From assembly GCF_032401055.1 (NCBI RefSeq), contig NZ_CP135530.1:1-64000 (forward strand): a DNA stretch of 64,000 nucleotides, read 5' to 3'. Below the pieces are notes generated by a model. It saw only the letters and a list, made by a program, of their open reading frames with translations, was not told the DNA's origin and ran no database searches. Made by a program: the position numbers and the translations under genes. Source of the DNA: Tardiphaga sp. 709 (lineage in GTDB: Bacteria; Pseudomonadota; Alphaproteobacteria; Rhizobiales; Xanthobacteraceae). Numbering within the stretch: position 1 is the stretch's first letter; every line of letters starts with the position of its first letter. Shown here piece after piece: positions 8,158 to 16,262 of the stretch.

Positions 8158-9624
8158 ATGTCCAGCACGCATCACATCTCCGAGCGCCCCTCCATCCGTC
8201 GTGGCTCAAGGCCGGCAGCAGCCGCGATCCTGCTTTCCTCGCTCTTCCTTTCCGGATGCGCCACCTTTTCGCCTGATGCAGGCATGGGTGCCGTCGCTGG
8301 CGTCGCGGGCGAGACGATCAAGAAGGACGTCATCTCGATCAAGACGCAGGACGACGCAGTGCGCGCCAACGGCGCCGTGAAGGAACTCCTTCGCCGGACG
8401 CTCACCGTTGACAGCGCGGTGCAGGTTGCGCTGCTGAGCAACCGAGGTCTGCAGGCCGCCTACAACGAACTGGCTCTCGCCGAAACGGATCTCGTCGGGG
8501 ACAGCCTTCCACCCAACCCGACGTTCTCGATCTCGCGCATCTCCGGAAACGGCGCGCTCGAGATCGAGCGTCAGGTCGTCGGCGACATCCTTGCGCTCGC
8601 GACGCTCCCTTTCCGCTCCGAGATCGCCCGCCAGCGCTTCCGGAAGGCTCAACTGCGTGCCGGCGAAGAAACGCTGCGGCTCGCCGCGGACGTCCGCCGC
8701 GCCTACTACAGGGCGGTGGCCGCCAACGAACTCGTTGGCCTTCTGACCGATGCCAAGTCGACGGCCGAATCCACGGCCCAGCTTGCGGGCAAGCTCGGCC
8801 AAACGGGGTCTCTTAACAAGCTGGACCAGGCTCGCGAGCAGGTCTTCTACGCGGAGACGACGGCCGACCTCGCGACCATGCGGCAAGAGGCGACGAGCTC
8901 CCGCGAGCGGCTGATCCGGCTGCTCGGTCTTTGGGACGGCGACATCGGCATCAAGCTGCCGCAGCGCCTGCCCCTGATGCCGCGCCGACCGCTCTCGCTG
9001 CCCGGCATCGAGGTCGACGCAGTGACCCATCGCATCGACCTGCAGATCGCGCGCATCGAGCTGGCGGCTCTCGCGAAGTCGCTCAACCTTACCCAGGCCA
9101 GTCGTTTCGTGACGATGCTCGACGTGGCAGGGATCGACCGCAAGACCCGCGATCCGGAAGGTGCGCCGTTCCGCGAACGGGGCTTCGACATCCAGTTCCA
9201 GATTCCGATCTACGACGGCGGCGAGGTGCGCGTCCGCCAGGCCGCCGAGACTTACAACCAGTCCTTCAACCTGCTGACGGAGAAGGCGGTCAACGTCCGC
9301 TCCGAAGCGCGTGATGCATTCCGGGTCTACCGCTCGACCTACGACATCGCGGGGCACTACCAGCGTGAAGTGTTGCCTCTGCGCAAGATCATCTCCGAGG
9401 AGATGCAGTTGCGCTTCAGCAGCATGCAAGTCGACGTGTTCGCCCTCCTCACGGAGGCGCGGCAGCGCATCGCCGCGCTGCGCGCCGCCATAGAGGCCAA
9501 GCGCGACTTCTGGCTCGCGCAATCCGAACTACAGACCGCGGTCAACGGCGGCGGTGCCGGCGAAGCGCAATCCCAGTCCAAATCTTCGACGACCGCCCAG
9601 GCTTCCGGCGGCGGAGGGCATTAA
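8158..9624 (+). CDS. TolC-family outer-membrane efflux lipoprotein
   Basis: A 488-residue outer-membrane factor. It has a lipobox (LFLSGC, Cys34) and the paired helical-hairpin repeats of TolC/OprM proteins, for example LTVDSAVQVALLSNRGLQAAY, LAADVRRAYYRAVAANELV and the second-repeat RGFDIQFQIPIYDGGEVRVRQA. Length and repeat layout match CusC/OprM-like factors. The C-terminal 25 residues are Gly/Ser/Gln-rich. In this cluster there is no RND pump, so the channel may work with another efflux system or serve export together with the multicopper oxidase; a link to copper is inferred from its neighbours (multicopper oxidase two bases downstream). Confidence 0.88.
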   Translation: MSSTHHISERPSIRRGSRPAAAAILLSSLFLSGCATFSPDAGMGAVAGVAGETIKKDVISIKTQDDAVRANGAVKELLRRTLTVDSAVQVALLSNRGLQAAYNELALAETDLVGDSLPPNPTFSISRISGNGALEIERQVVGDILALATLPFRSEIARQRFRKAQLRAGEETLRLAADVRRAYYRAVAANELVGLLTDAKSTAESTAQLAGKLGQTGSLNKLDQAREQVFYAETTADLATMRQEATSSRERLIRLLGLWDGDIGIKLPQRLPLMPRRPLSLPGIEVDAVTHRIDLQIARIELAALAKSLNLTQASRFVTMLDVAGIDRKTRDPEGAPFRERGFDIQFQIPIYDGGEVRVRQAAETYNQSFNLLTEKAVNVRSEARDAFRVYRSTYDIAGHYQREVLPLRKIISEEMQLRFSSMQVDVFALLTEARQRIAALRAAIEAKRDFWLAQSELQTAVNGGGAGEAQSQSKSSTTAQASGGGGH

Positions 9625-9625
9625 A

Positions 9626-11020
9626 ATGGAGACTCCGATGTTGTCTCGACGAAACTTCCTCGGCACCGCCACCGCGCTTGCAAGCGCCGCCGCCGTGACC
9701 GGCCGTGCCCAGGCGGCGACCATCCCCGAAGCGCCGACCATGGAAAAGGTCACGATGCAGCCGCCGCTGCATCCGACCAGCGGTCCTGACTACAATCCCG
9801 TGGTCACGCTGAACGGCTGGACTTTGCCGTGGCGCATGAACGGCGACTGGAAGGAATTCCATCTCGTCGCCGAGCCCGTCGAACGTGAGTTCGCCGAAGG
9901 CATGACCGCACATCTGTGGGGCTACAACGGCCAGTCACCGGGCCCCACGATCGAGACCGTCGAGGGTGACAAGGTACGCATCTACGTCACCAACAAGCTG
10001 CCCGAGCACACCACCGTGCACTGGCACGGCGTCATCCTACCCGCCGGCATGGACGGCGTCGGAGGTCTAAGTCAGCCGCACATTCCGCCGGGCAAGACCT
10101 TCGTCTACGAATTCGAGATGAGGCACAGCGGATCGTTCATGTACCACCCGCATTCGGACGAGATGGTCCAGATGGCGATGGGCATGATGGGAATGATCGT
10201 CGTGCATCCGCGCGACAAGACCTTCCGCCCCGTCGATCGCGACTTCGTCTTCATCATGAGCAGCTATCTCATCGATCCCGGCACCTACCTGCCGAAGGTC
10301 ACCGAGATGACCGACTTCAACATGTGGGCGTGGAATAGCAGGGTCTTCCCGGGCATCGATCCGTTGGCCGTGCGTCTCGGGGACCGGGTCCGCGTCCGGG
10401 TCGGCAACCTCACCATGACGAACCATCCGATCCATCTGCACGGCCACAGCTTCGCGGTCAGTTGCACCGATGGCGGCTGGGTGCCCGAGAGCGCGCAGTG
10501 GCCCGAGGTGACGACGGACATCCCGGTCGGATCGATCCGCGCATTCGATTTCACTGCCGACAATCCGGGCGACTGGGCGTTCCACTGCCACAAGTCGCAT
10601 CACACCATGAACTCTATGGGGCACGATGTCCGCAATCTCATCGGGGTCAATAAGAAGGATCTGGCGAAGGTCCTGGGTAAGCTCGCTCCCGACGCGATGG
10701 TGATGGGAACGACCGGCGGCGCCATGGGCGAGATGGAGATGCCGATGCCCGACAACACGCTGCCGATGATGACCGGCTCCGGGCAGTTCGGCCCTATCGA
10801 GATGGGCGGCATGTTCACCGTCATGAAGATCCGGGAAGGCCTCGCGCGCGACGACTACAGGGATCCCGGTCCCTACAAGCATCCCCCCGGAACGGTCGCC
10901 TACGAAGTAGCGGCGCCGCAGAAGGAGGCGCCTCGCCAGGCCAACGACAAGACGAAGACTAAGGCGACCGAACCGAAGCCCATGAAGGGAATGAACATGA
11001 AGGGGATGAAAGGGATGTGA
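9626..11020 (+). CDS. Tat-exported multicopper oxidase (copper resistance)
   Basis: A 464-residue periplasmic multicopper oxidase, likely oxidising Cu(I) to the less toxic Cu(II). A twin-arginine signal (MLSRRNFLGTATALASAAAV) is present; ATG 9626 or ATG 9638 could start it. All four copper-ligand signatures are visible: HWHG (132-135), HPH (174-176), HPIHLHGH, and the type-1 motif HCHKSHHTMNSM (from residue 320), including the axial Met. The C-terminus is Lys/Met-rich (PMKGMNMKGMKGM), typical of copper-resistance oxidases. The gene begins 1 base after the TolC-like stop codon. It is shorter than PcoA/CopA oxidases (about 600 residues), resembling three-domain CumA/CueO-like forms. CumA-type oxidases were linked to Mn oxidation, worth noting given the peroxidase downstream. 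Confidence 0.92.
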   Translation: METPMLSRRNFLGTATALASAAAVTGRAQAATIPEAPTMEKVTMQPPLHPTSGPDYNPVVTLNGWTLPWRMNGDWKEFHLVAEPVEREFAEGMTAHLWGYNGQSPGPTIETVEGDKVRIYVTNKLPEHTTVHWHGVILPAGMDGVGGLSQPHIPPGKTFVYEFEMRHSGSFMYHPHSDEMVQMAMGMMGMIVVHPRDKTFRPVDRDFVFIMSSYLIDPGTYLPKVTEMTDFNMWAWNSRVFPGIDPLAVRLGDRVRVRVGNLTMTNHPIHLHGHSFAVSCTDGGWVPESAQWPEVTTDIPVGSIRAFDFTADNPGDWAFHCHKSHHTMNSMGHDVRNLIGVNKKDLAKVLGKLAPDAMVMGTTGGAMGEMEMPMPDNTLPMMTGSGQFGPIEMGGMFTVMKIREGLARDDYRDPGPYKHPPGTVAYEVAAPQKEAPRQANDKTKTKATEPKPMKGMNMKGMKGM

Positions 11021-11080
11021 GGCCTTCAGCCACGCCGACTAAATCGAAACACAAGATCAACTAATCAAATCGGAAAGAAA

Positions 11081-11382
11081 ATGAATAGCAAAAGACTCGC
11101 AGCAGCGACCATGGTTTTTCCCTTCTCGCTTCGACCTCCGTCTTCGCACAGGACGCGATGGTCAAAGGCGAAGTGAAGAAGGTCGACGAGACCGCGAAGA
11201 AAATCACGCTCAAGCACGGCGCGATCAAGAACCTTGGAATGGACGAGGACGGCATGACCATGGTGTTCAAGGTCCAGGATCCCGCGATGCTCAAGCAGGT
11301 TAGGGCCGGCGACAAGGTTCAGTTCACGGCCGAGCGCGGCAGCGACGGTATCGCCATCACGAAGATCCAGAAGACCAAATAG
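11081..11382 (+). pseudogene. CusF-like periplasmic copper chaperone, frameshifted in signal peptide
   Basis: The frame starting at 11158 encodes a CusF/CopK-like beta-barrel domain (MVKGEVKKVDETAKKITLKH, then DGMTMVFKV with the Met pair used for Cu(I)). A normal signal peptide begins upstream at ATG 11081 (MNSKRLAAATMVF) but in another frame; the rest of it (LLASTSVFAQDA) continues in the CusF frame. One base is missing around 11115-11122, next to a run of five T and three C. Restoring it gives a complete exported chaperone of about 100 residues. As read, translation from 11081 goes out of frame and only an unexported 74-residue domain could start at 11158. It is either a true mutation or a sequencing indel in a homopolymer. 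Confidence 0.8.
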
Positions 11383-11400
11383 TTGTCGATCCGTTGATCT

Positions 11401-11427
11401 CACCGTGGACGAGACGTGCCCACGGTG
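11401..11427 (+). terminator. Hairpin between cusF-like and copC (attenuator candidate)
   Basis: CACCGTGG (11401-11408) pairs perfectly with CCACGGTG (11420-11427) across an 11-base loop. No run of T follows, so it is at best a weak or Rho-assisted terminator, or an mRNA-stability element between the two genes. Confidence 0.35.
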
Positions 11428-11477
11428 GGATGGCGTTGAATTGAACAAAGCACACGAACCACCTTGAAGGACGACCA

Positions 11478-11846
11478 ATGTCTAAGAAGGCCCGCATCGC
11501 CGTCGCCTCTATTGCAGTGATGGTGCTCACGCTCGGCATCGCTCAAGCTCACCCCGAATTCCAATCGGCAGAGCCTGCCGCCGGGAAGTCGTCGGCACCG
11601 CCGAAGCAGATCCGCATTCTGTTCAATGAGAGCGTAATTCCGCAGTTCTCCGGCATCGAATTGAAGGACCAGTCCGGAAAGGCGATCGCGGTCGGCAAGG
11701 CGACCACCGATCCTACCAACAAGAAGCTGATGATCGTGCCCCTCAAGGACCAGCTGGCACCGGGCGACTACAAGGTCGAATGGCACGCGGTGTCAGACGA
11801 CACTCACAAAGTGAAGGGCAGCTACTCTTTCGGCGTGGCGAAATAA
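11478..11846 (+). CDS. copC: CopC copper-binding periplasmic protein
   Basis: A 122-residue protein with a Sec signal peptide ending IAQA; the mature protein would begin with His25 (HPEFQSAEPA), the N-terminal His that binds Cu(II) in CopC proteins. The cupredoxin-like CopC fold is recognisable (IRILFNESV, SDDTHKVKGSYSF), and the Asp/His of the Cu(II) site are in SDDTH. The Met-rich Cu(I) loop of Pseudomonas CopC is absent, so this is a Cu(II)-only type. The stop codon overlaps the copD start by one base (TAATGA), the classic copCD arrangement for copper transfer across the inner membrane. The copD partner is broken in this window, so the system may be inactive. Confidence 0.92.
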   Translation: MSKKARIAVASIAVMVLTLGIAQAHPEFQSAEPAAGKSSAPPKQIRILFNESVIPQFSGIELKDQSGKAIAVGKATTDPTNKKLMIVPLKDQLAPGDYKVEWHAVSDDTHKVKGSYSFGVAK

Positions 11847-12383
11847 TGATCGAACTCGGGCTCGTCGTCGTACGCTTCTTGCACTACGTGGCAAGCACCA
11901 CGCTGGCCGGAGCGGCGTGCTTCCCGCTTTACGCTTATGACGGCGCCGAGCCCGAGACGCTTGGCCGCTGGAGAAGCAGGGCTCGGGTATGCTGGGACGC
12001 AGCCGGATGCGTCGCCGGTCAATGTCGACAGCGTGCTGATGCGGTTTTCCGGAATGGGCTACCTCGCGGTGGCGACGCTCGTCGGAACGGGCCTGGTCAA
12101 TAGCTGGCTGCTTGTTGGGTCCGTCTCCAGCCTGCTCCACAGCGCCTATGGGCAGATACTCATGGCGAAACTTGCCTTCTTCGCAGGGATGCTGGCGCTC
12201 GCCGCGGCCAACCGGTTCTGGCTAGTGCCGGCACTGGAAGCGTCCGGGCACGATGCTGCCGGCTGCTCCGACGTCTGGAGAAGCAAATTGCGGGCTCACG
12301 TGCTGTGCGAACAGGGTCTGGGCCTGCTCGTCCTCTTGAGCGTGAGCATACTCGGGACGATCCGGCCGGCGATCGGACAATGA
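11846..12383 (+). pseudogene. copD: copD, internally deleted and frameshifted
   Basis: The first 35 or so residues (MIELGLVVVRFLHYVASTTL, then GAACFPLYAYDGAEPETLGRW) are a good CopD N-terminus. The 3' part, in another frame, encodes the CopD C-terminal half (VLMRFSGMGYLAVATLVGTG, then LMAKLAFFAGMLALAAANRF). CopD proteins are about 300 residues with eight helices; here the two parts join near 11965-12010 with only about 180 codons in total. Roughly 120 codons covering several central helices are missing, and the frame changes at the join. The product cannot be a functional copper-transport channel. The junction is short and clean, suggesting one deletion event and not two separate indels. Confidence 0.85.
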
Positions 12384-12433
12384 CCGGCGAGAGCGGCCGC
12401 CATTCCGGCGGCCGGCAAGACAGGAGGAATGCC

Positions 12434-12760
12434 ATGAAGGATACACACATGCAGGAATGCATCGACCGATGCCTGCGCTGCTATCAGACCTGCTTCGGCA
12501 TGGCGATGAACCATTGCTTGGAAAGTGGCGGAAAGCACGTCGAGCCGACGCATTTCAGGCTCATGACCGCTTGCTCCGAGATATGCAGGACGTCGGCGCA
12601 TTTGATGCTGATGAATTCACCCCATCACAAGCACCTCTGCCGCGAATGCGCCGAGATCTGCACCGAATGCGCCGCGGACTGCGAACGCATCGGCGGCATG
12701 GAGGACTGCGTGGAGGCCTGCAGGGCCTGCGCCGAGAGTTGCCTCGCAATGGCGGCTTAG
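12434..12760 (+). CDS. Four-helix-bundle copper-storage-like protein (Csp/DUF326)
   Basis: A 108-residue protein with 16 Cys placed mainly as CxxxC and CxxC pairs along helices (ECIDRCLRCYQTC, TACSEIC, LCRECAEICTECAADC, DCVEACRACAESC). This is the pattern of Csp copper-storage proteins, whose Cys-lined four-helix bundles hold many Cu(I) ions. No signal peptide is present, so it should be cytosolic, as in Csp3. ATG 12434 is preceded by a strong ribosome-binding site (CAGGAGG). It lies inside the copper cluster between the damaged copD and the DUF305 gene, which supports a copper role. Conservation of all Cys pairs argues that it is intact. Confidence 0.88.
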   Translation: MKDTHMQECIDRCLRCYQTCFGMAMNHCLESGGKHVEPTHFRLMTACSEICRTSAHLMLMNSPHHKHLCRECAEICTECAADCERIGGMEDCVEACRACAESCLAMAA

Positions 12761-12816
12761 AGGAAGCGAAACGAGTAGTTCCGCTGCATTCGGTATCAAC
12801 AGCAATCAAGGAAGTA

Positions 12817-13320
12817 ATGACGATGAATATGAGCTATGCGCGCTTCGGCGCAATGATCGCCGCCTCTACGGTCGTGATGTTCGGCCTCATGTACCTCAAC
12901 ACGTATGCGATCGACCACGTGTTCTTCAGCCAGACGCGGATGTGGATGGCCTTCGTGATGGGCGCGGTGATGGCCGCGATCATGCTCGCCTTCATGATGA
13001 AGATGTATCCGGACAAGCGAATAAATACCGGGATCTTCGTCGGGAGCGTCCTCATCTTCGTGGTCGCGTTGTGGCTCGTTCGCAGCCAGCAGACCGTCGA
13101 CGACGTCTCCTACATGAAGGCAATGATTCCGCATCATTCGATCGCCATCATGACGAGCGAGCGCGCCCATATCCGCGATCCGCGCGTGCGCAAGCTGGCC
13201 GACGGAATCATCGAGGCACAGGTCAAGGAGATCGCCGAAATGAAGCAACTCATTGCGGATCTTGGCCGGAACGCACCTCCGGCCGGAGCACCGGATCTGC
13301 CGGCACGACTGCCCCGATGA
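12817..13320 (+). CDS. Membrane-anchored DUF305 protein
   Basis: A 167-residue protein with three predicted membrane helices (about residues 8-30, 42-62 and 70-90) followed by a C-terminal helical DUF305 segment carrying the family motif MIPHHSIAIMTSERA. DUF305 proteins are ferritin-like, often linked to copper or other metal handling, but their activity is not established. Three ATG codons are in frame at the start (12817, 12823, 12829). The gene ends the copper cluster; similar membrane DUF305 proteins are common beside multicopper oxidases and CopA. A metal-binding role through the HH pair and Met residues is inferred. Confidence 0.82.
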   Translation: MTMNMSYARFGAMIAASTVVMFGLMYLNTYAIDHVFFSQTRMWMAFVMGAVMAAIMLAFMMKMYPDKRINTGIFVGSVLIFVVALWLVRSQQTVDDVSYMKAMIPHHSIAIMTSERAHIRDPRVRKLADGIIEAQVKEIAEMKQLIADLGRNAPPAGAPDLPARLPR

Positions 13321-14106
13321 GAACTATCAAAAACGTACTCCGGCGATCGAGTAGTATCGATGAAGCAAGAGAGTCTGCCGGTGCCGCCTGGACGCAATCT
13401 GCGGCTCGGCCTGTTTTGCGTACCCGCGAACTGGGCGATCTTGCTCGACCACATTCCAACAATGCGGTGGCTTGGCTGACGGCGAGGAACATTCCATAAC
13501 ATTCGAACGGCGAACACGGGCTGTAGGAGCAAAGCTAGAATGTCAGCACTTAGCAAAGTTCAGATGTCAGTTTCCTGTCCTCTTGGGGGCGCTGGAGGCT
13601 GTCACTTAGATGAGCATGGTGTTGATCGCGTGTGGCAATGAATAAACGCATAGAGGCCCTGCGATGTGGACAGCATTGACGACTTGCTTCGTTTATTTTC
13701 TGATCGGGGATATCGACCTCTGTCTGGGGTACTTTACGGGCAGGGAAGAACTCCAGCTGAGATACGAAAGCTGTTAAGTAGATCGTCGCGGCCAATCGCG
13801 ACACGCCAGCCGGCAGTAATCGTTCAGGGCGACGACGGCGCCTTCCCCGCAACTGAACGAAGGCCGGCCGTCAGGATTTCCATTTGAGCGCAGTCCGGCG
13901 CGGACCTCGACCTCCGAGCTTGAACAGCAAGTCGTTTCCAAAATATTTTAAGCGATCGCCCGGAACCTCAGCCGCGGCCCGTCTTTGATTCGTAGTGGCG
14001 TCCCCCCAACTCGGGCCTCGCGCGGAGCTCAGGCGGGCGGCTTGGCTATTAGTCCGTGAGTCCGTTTAAGCCGGAACTTAAGTGGAGTTTTGCCCGGGCT
14101 TTCGGC
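13321..14106. other. Intergenic stretch, no gene recognised
   Basis: No convincing gene was found in about 790 bases. A 73-codon frame from GTG 13666 has no recognisable family. The 7-mer ATGTCAG occurs at 13540-13546 and again at 13564-13570, reminiscent of the short repeats at ends of some insertion sequences, but no transposase remnant accompanies it. Confidence 0.35.
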
Positions 14107-14850
14107 CTATGCCTTTCGCGACACAACGAGAAAGTGCTCGGCGAAAAATCCGGAGACCTTAAGGCTGCGGCATATCTTCTCGAATGGTCCGACCAGCACT
14201 TCGCAAAGGCGCGGAAGGAAACGGCCTGGCCGCGGGAGATAGCCGTAATATGTGCTCTCAATTACCTCGAAGCCCTCATCCGACAGCATTCTCGAAAATT
14301 GATCCAAGGTCAGGGTATTTCGAGGCCTTCTTGGATATGCCCGGTTCAGGACACGGCTCACCAACCCGATTGGTGAGGTTGCATTCAGTTGGATGTTGCA
14401 AACCAAAATCCCACTCTTGCGAAGGTGTCGATAGATCGCTCGCAAGGCATCGCGCCGAAGCGCGTCCTCTGCATTCAGGAAAAACCGGAACGCGGTGACG
14501 ACGTCAAATGTCTGTTGGCCAGTGGCATTAGTGATATCAATGCATCGCAACATGACATTGTCGGGAACTGAAGCTGCGAAGAGCATAGCTTCTGACACAT
14601 CGACTCCGACAACCGAGCCGAAGAATAGTGCTGCGACCTTGGCAATGCGTCCGGTTCCGCAGGCGAAATCGAGGCTTGTTCGCTCCGGCCCTCCGAGCGG
14701 ACGCAGAATGTTTTCGAGCAGGGGCCGCTCGACGTTCCGCCATAACGCCGAGCAATAGCCCACCTCGAAGGTGCTGACATAGTCGGCAACGATATCCGCC
14801 GGCTGGTGGCTCGCGCGATAGCTCTCGCTGTACGTGTCTCCATTTAGCAT
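14107..14850 (-). CDS. Class I SAM-dependent methyltransferase
   Basis: A 247-residue protein (from Met at 14850) with the Rossmann-fold SAM-binding motif I LDFACGTGRIA, an acidic motif II (VVGVDVSEAML) and post-motif TFDVVTAFRFF. It belongs to the large Methyltransf_11/25-like group; the substrate cannot be read from sequence. A longer frame reaches a TTG at 15099, but the added 83 residues look non-coding and the family normally begins with the SYRASHQPADIV segment, so the internal ATG was preferred. No operon partner is near; the nearest genes are a two-component pair on the same strand about 670 bp upstream. Confidence 0.8.
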   Translation of the reverse strand: MLNGDTYSESYRASHQPADIVADYVSTFEVGYCSALWRNVERPLLENILRPLGGPERTSLDFACGTGRIAKVAALFFGSVVGVDVSEAMLFAASVPDNVMLRCIDITNATGQQTFDVVTAFRFFLNAEDALRRDALRAIYRHLRKSGILVCNIQLNATSPIGLVSRVLNRAYPRRPRNTLTLDQFSRMLSDEGFEVIESTYYGYLPRPGRFLPRLCEVLVGPFEKICRSLKVSGFFAEHFLVVSRKA

Positions 14851-15520
14851 AGGATGCGTCCCGTGAGCCGAACGGCGGGACGCTAACCACTTTGCGGGGG
14901 CGAGGTCTTCATGCATTTGAATGATAGCGTCATGCGCCATGACAATGTCCGTCGGGGCTGTGTCTCGAGCTGCGCAATCCAGAACTTTGTCGAGCGGAGT
15001 CAATGCCGCCGGCCACGCAGAACCCGCAACCCAGATCGTACGGATGACCTTCTCGGCACAAGCCTCGTGCTCTGAGGGGGAAATCCTCGGACGTGACAAG
15101 GCTCTTCAATGCGATGCCATTCATCGTCAGGACGGCGCCAGCTTTACGGGATATTGCTGCGCGCCAGGATCCCGCCGGTTGCCGCCGGTGAGCGAGAATG
15201 GGAATCTTGAGACGGCATCTGAATAACTTTTGGCCGAGCTAAAATGTTGGTCTTCGGTGCTTGCCTCACGGAGGCACAGCATCGTTGCATCGCGCAAAGT
15301 GAGAATTGTCACATCGGCCAAGGTTGCCGCCTGAGCATCTGCGGCTGGCATAGATGCGGATGGCGCTATGGACACGACGATTGAGGCGCGATGCGACTAC
15401 TACAAACATCGCGCGCGGCCGCGTCGAGCTGATATCAACGCCATTCCCATCCATCAGAATGGTGTGTAATTCATTATCTCGTTCGTGCCTTGGCCGAGGA
15501 CCGCTCGGTTCGGCCCGTAT
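14851..15520. other. Intergenic stretch, no gene recognised
   Basis: About 670 bases between the methyltransferase and the response regulator. The possible N-terminal extension of the methyltransferase (to 15099) is the only long frame with any claim. Nothing else could be supported. Confidence 0.35.
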
Positions 15521-16222
15521 TCAGGCGTGTTGGCCAGTTTGGCGCATCTTTTGATATGCCATGACCGCAGAAACGCGGTTGGTAACGCCGCACTTATTCA
15601 TGATACTGCTCATGTAGTGCTTAACCGTCTTCTCGCTGATTCTAAGTTTTTCAGCGACCATTCGGTTGGTGGAACCGCTTTCGACCTCCGCGATGATCTG
15701 GAGTTCGCGGTGACTGAGGCCCACTTTAATCGGTTCCCCATCCTTCCGTTGGACAGCGGAGAGCAGGCGCGCGGCAAACTCCGGCGAGACGAACGAGGAC
15801 TCGTTCTTGAAGACGGCCCAGATTGCGGCTTTCAGCTCGCTTGCGCTTACCCCCTTCAGTATGTAGCCGTGTGCACCAGCATTCAAGGCGGCGATGCCTG
15901 TCTGCGGGTCGTCGCAAGCCGTTAGTATCACGCAATGCGTGCTGGGGAATTCGAGGCACAACTGCCTAAGCGTGTCGAGGCTGTCGCCGGGAATTCCGAG
16001 ATCGAGGATCATCACGTGAGGCCGATGCGCCTTCACGATGTCGAGCACGTCTGCGGACGATGCGCCTTCGGCCACGATCTTGAAGCGGGCCTCCGCTCGA
16101 AAAACGGCAACCAGTCCTTGACGGTAAATCGGATGGTCGTCGACGATGGCAATCGTGGCTTGCTCACTCAACATTTCCATAGCGTACACCATACTAATAA
16201 AACGAATGGGAAAACGCGGCAC
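15521..16222 (-). CDS. NarL/FixJ-family response regulator
   Basis: A DNA-binding regulator of up to 233 residues. The receiver domain starts near residue 23 (IAIVDDHPIYRQG) with the phospho-acceptor Asp in VMILDLGIPG, followed by Thr (ILTACDD) and Lys (YILKGVS). The C-terminal LuxR-type helix-turn-helix is LSHRELQIIAEVESGSTNRM. The annotated GTG start adds 14 residues of doubtful coding value; ATG 16180 (MEMLSEQ) is the likely true start. It lies 40 bp downstream of a NarX-like histidine kinase and should be its partner. The pair is divergent from the giant RTX peroxidase and may control the secretion island. Confidence 0.9.
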   Translation of the reverse strand: MPRFPIRFISMVYAMEMLSEQATIAIVDDHPIYRQGLVAVFRAEARFKIVAEGASSADVLDIVKAHRPHVMILDLGIPGDSLDTLRQLCLEFPSTHCVILTACDDPQTGIAALNAGAHGYILKGVSASELKAAIWAVFKNESSFVSPEFAARLLSAVQRKDGEPIKVGLSHRELQIIAEVESGSTNRMVAEKLRISEKTVKHYMSSIMNKCGVTNRVSAVMAYQKMRQTGQHA

Positions 16223-16262
16223 TCCAGAATGATCGGAGAGTAGACATCAAAAAGAAACCGTT

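Noticed and set aside
12305-12433. N-terminal extension of the copper-storage protein
   Set aside because: It overlaps copD in another frame and lacks the Cys pattern; a strong ribosome-binding site sits before ATG 12434.
13531-13620. Possible insertion-sequence end with the 7-mer ATGTCAG repeated 24 bp apart
   Set aside because: No inverted partner, target-site duplication or transposase remnant was found; kept only as a remark.
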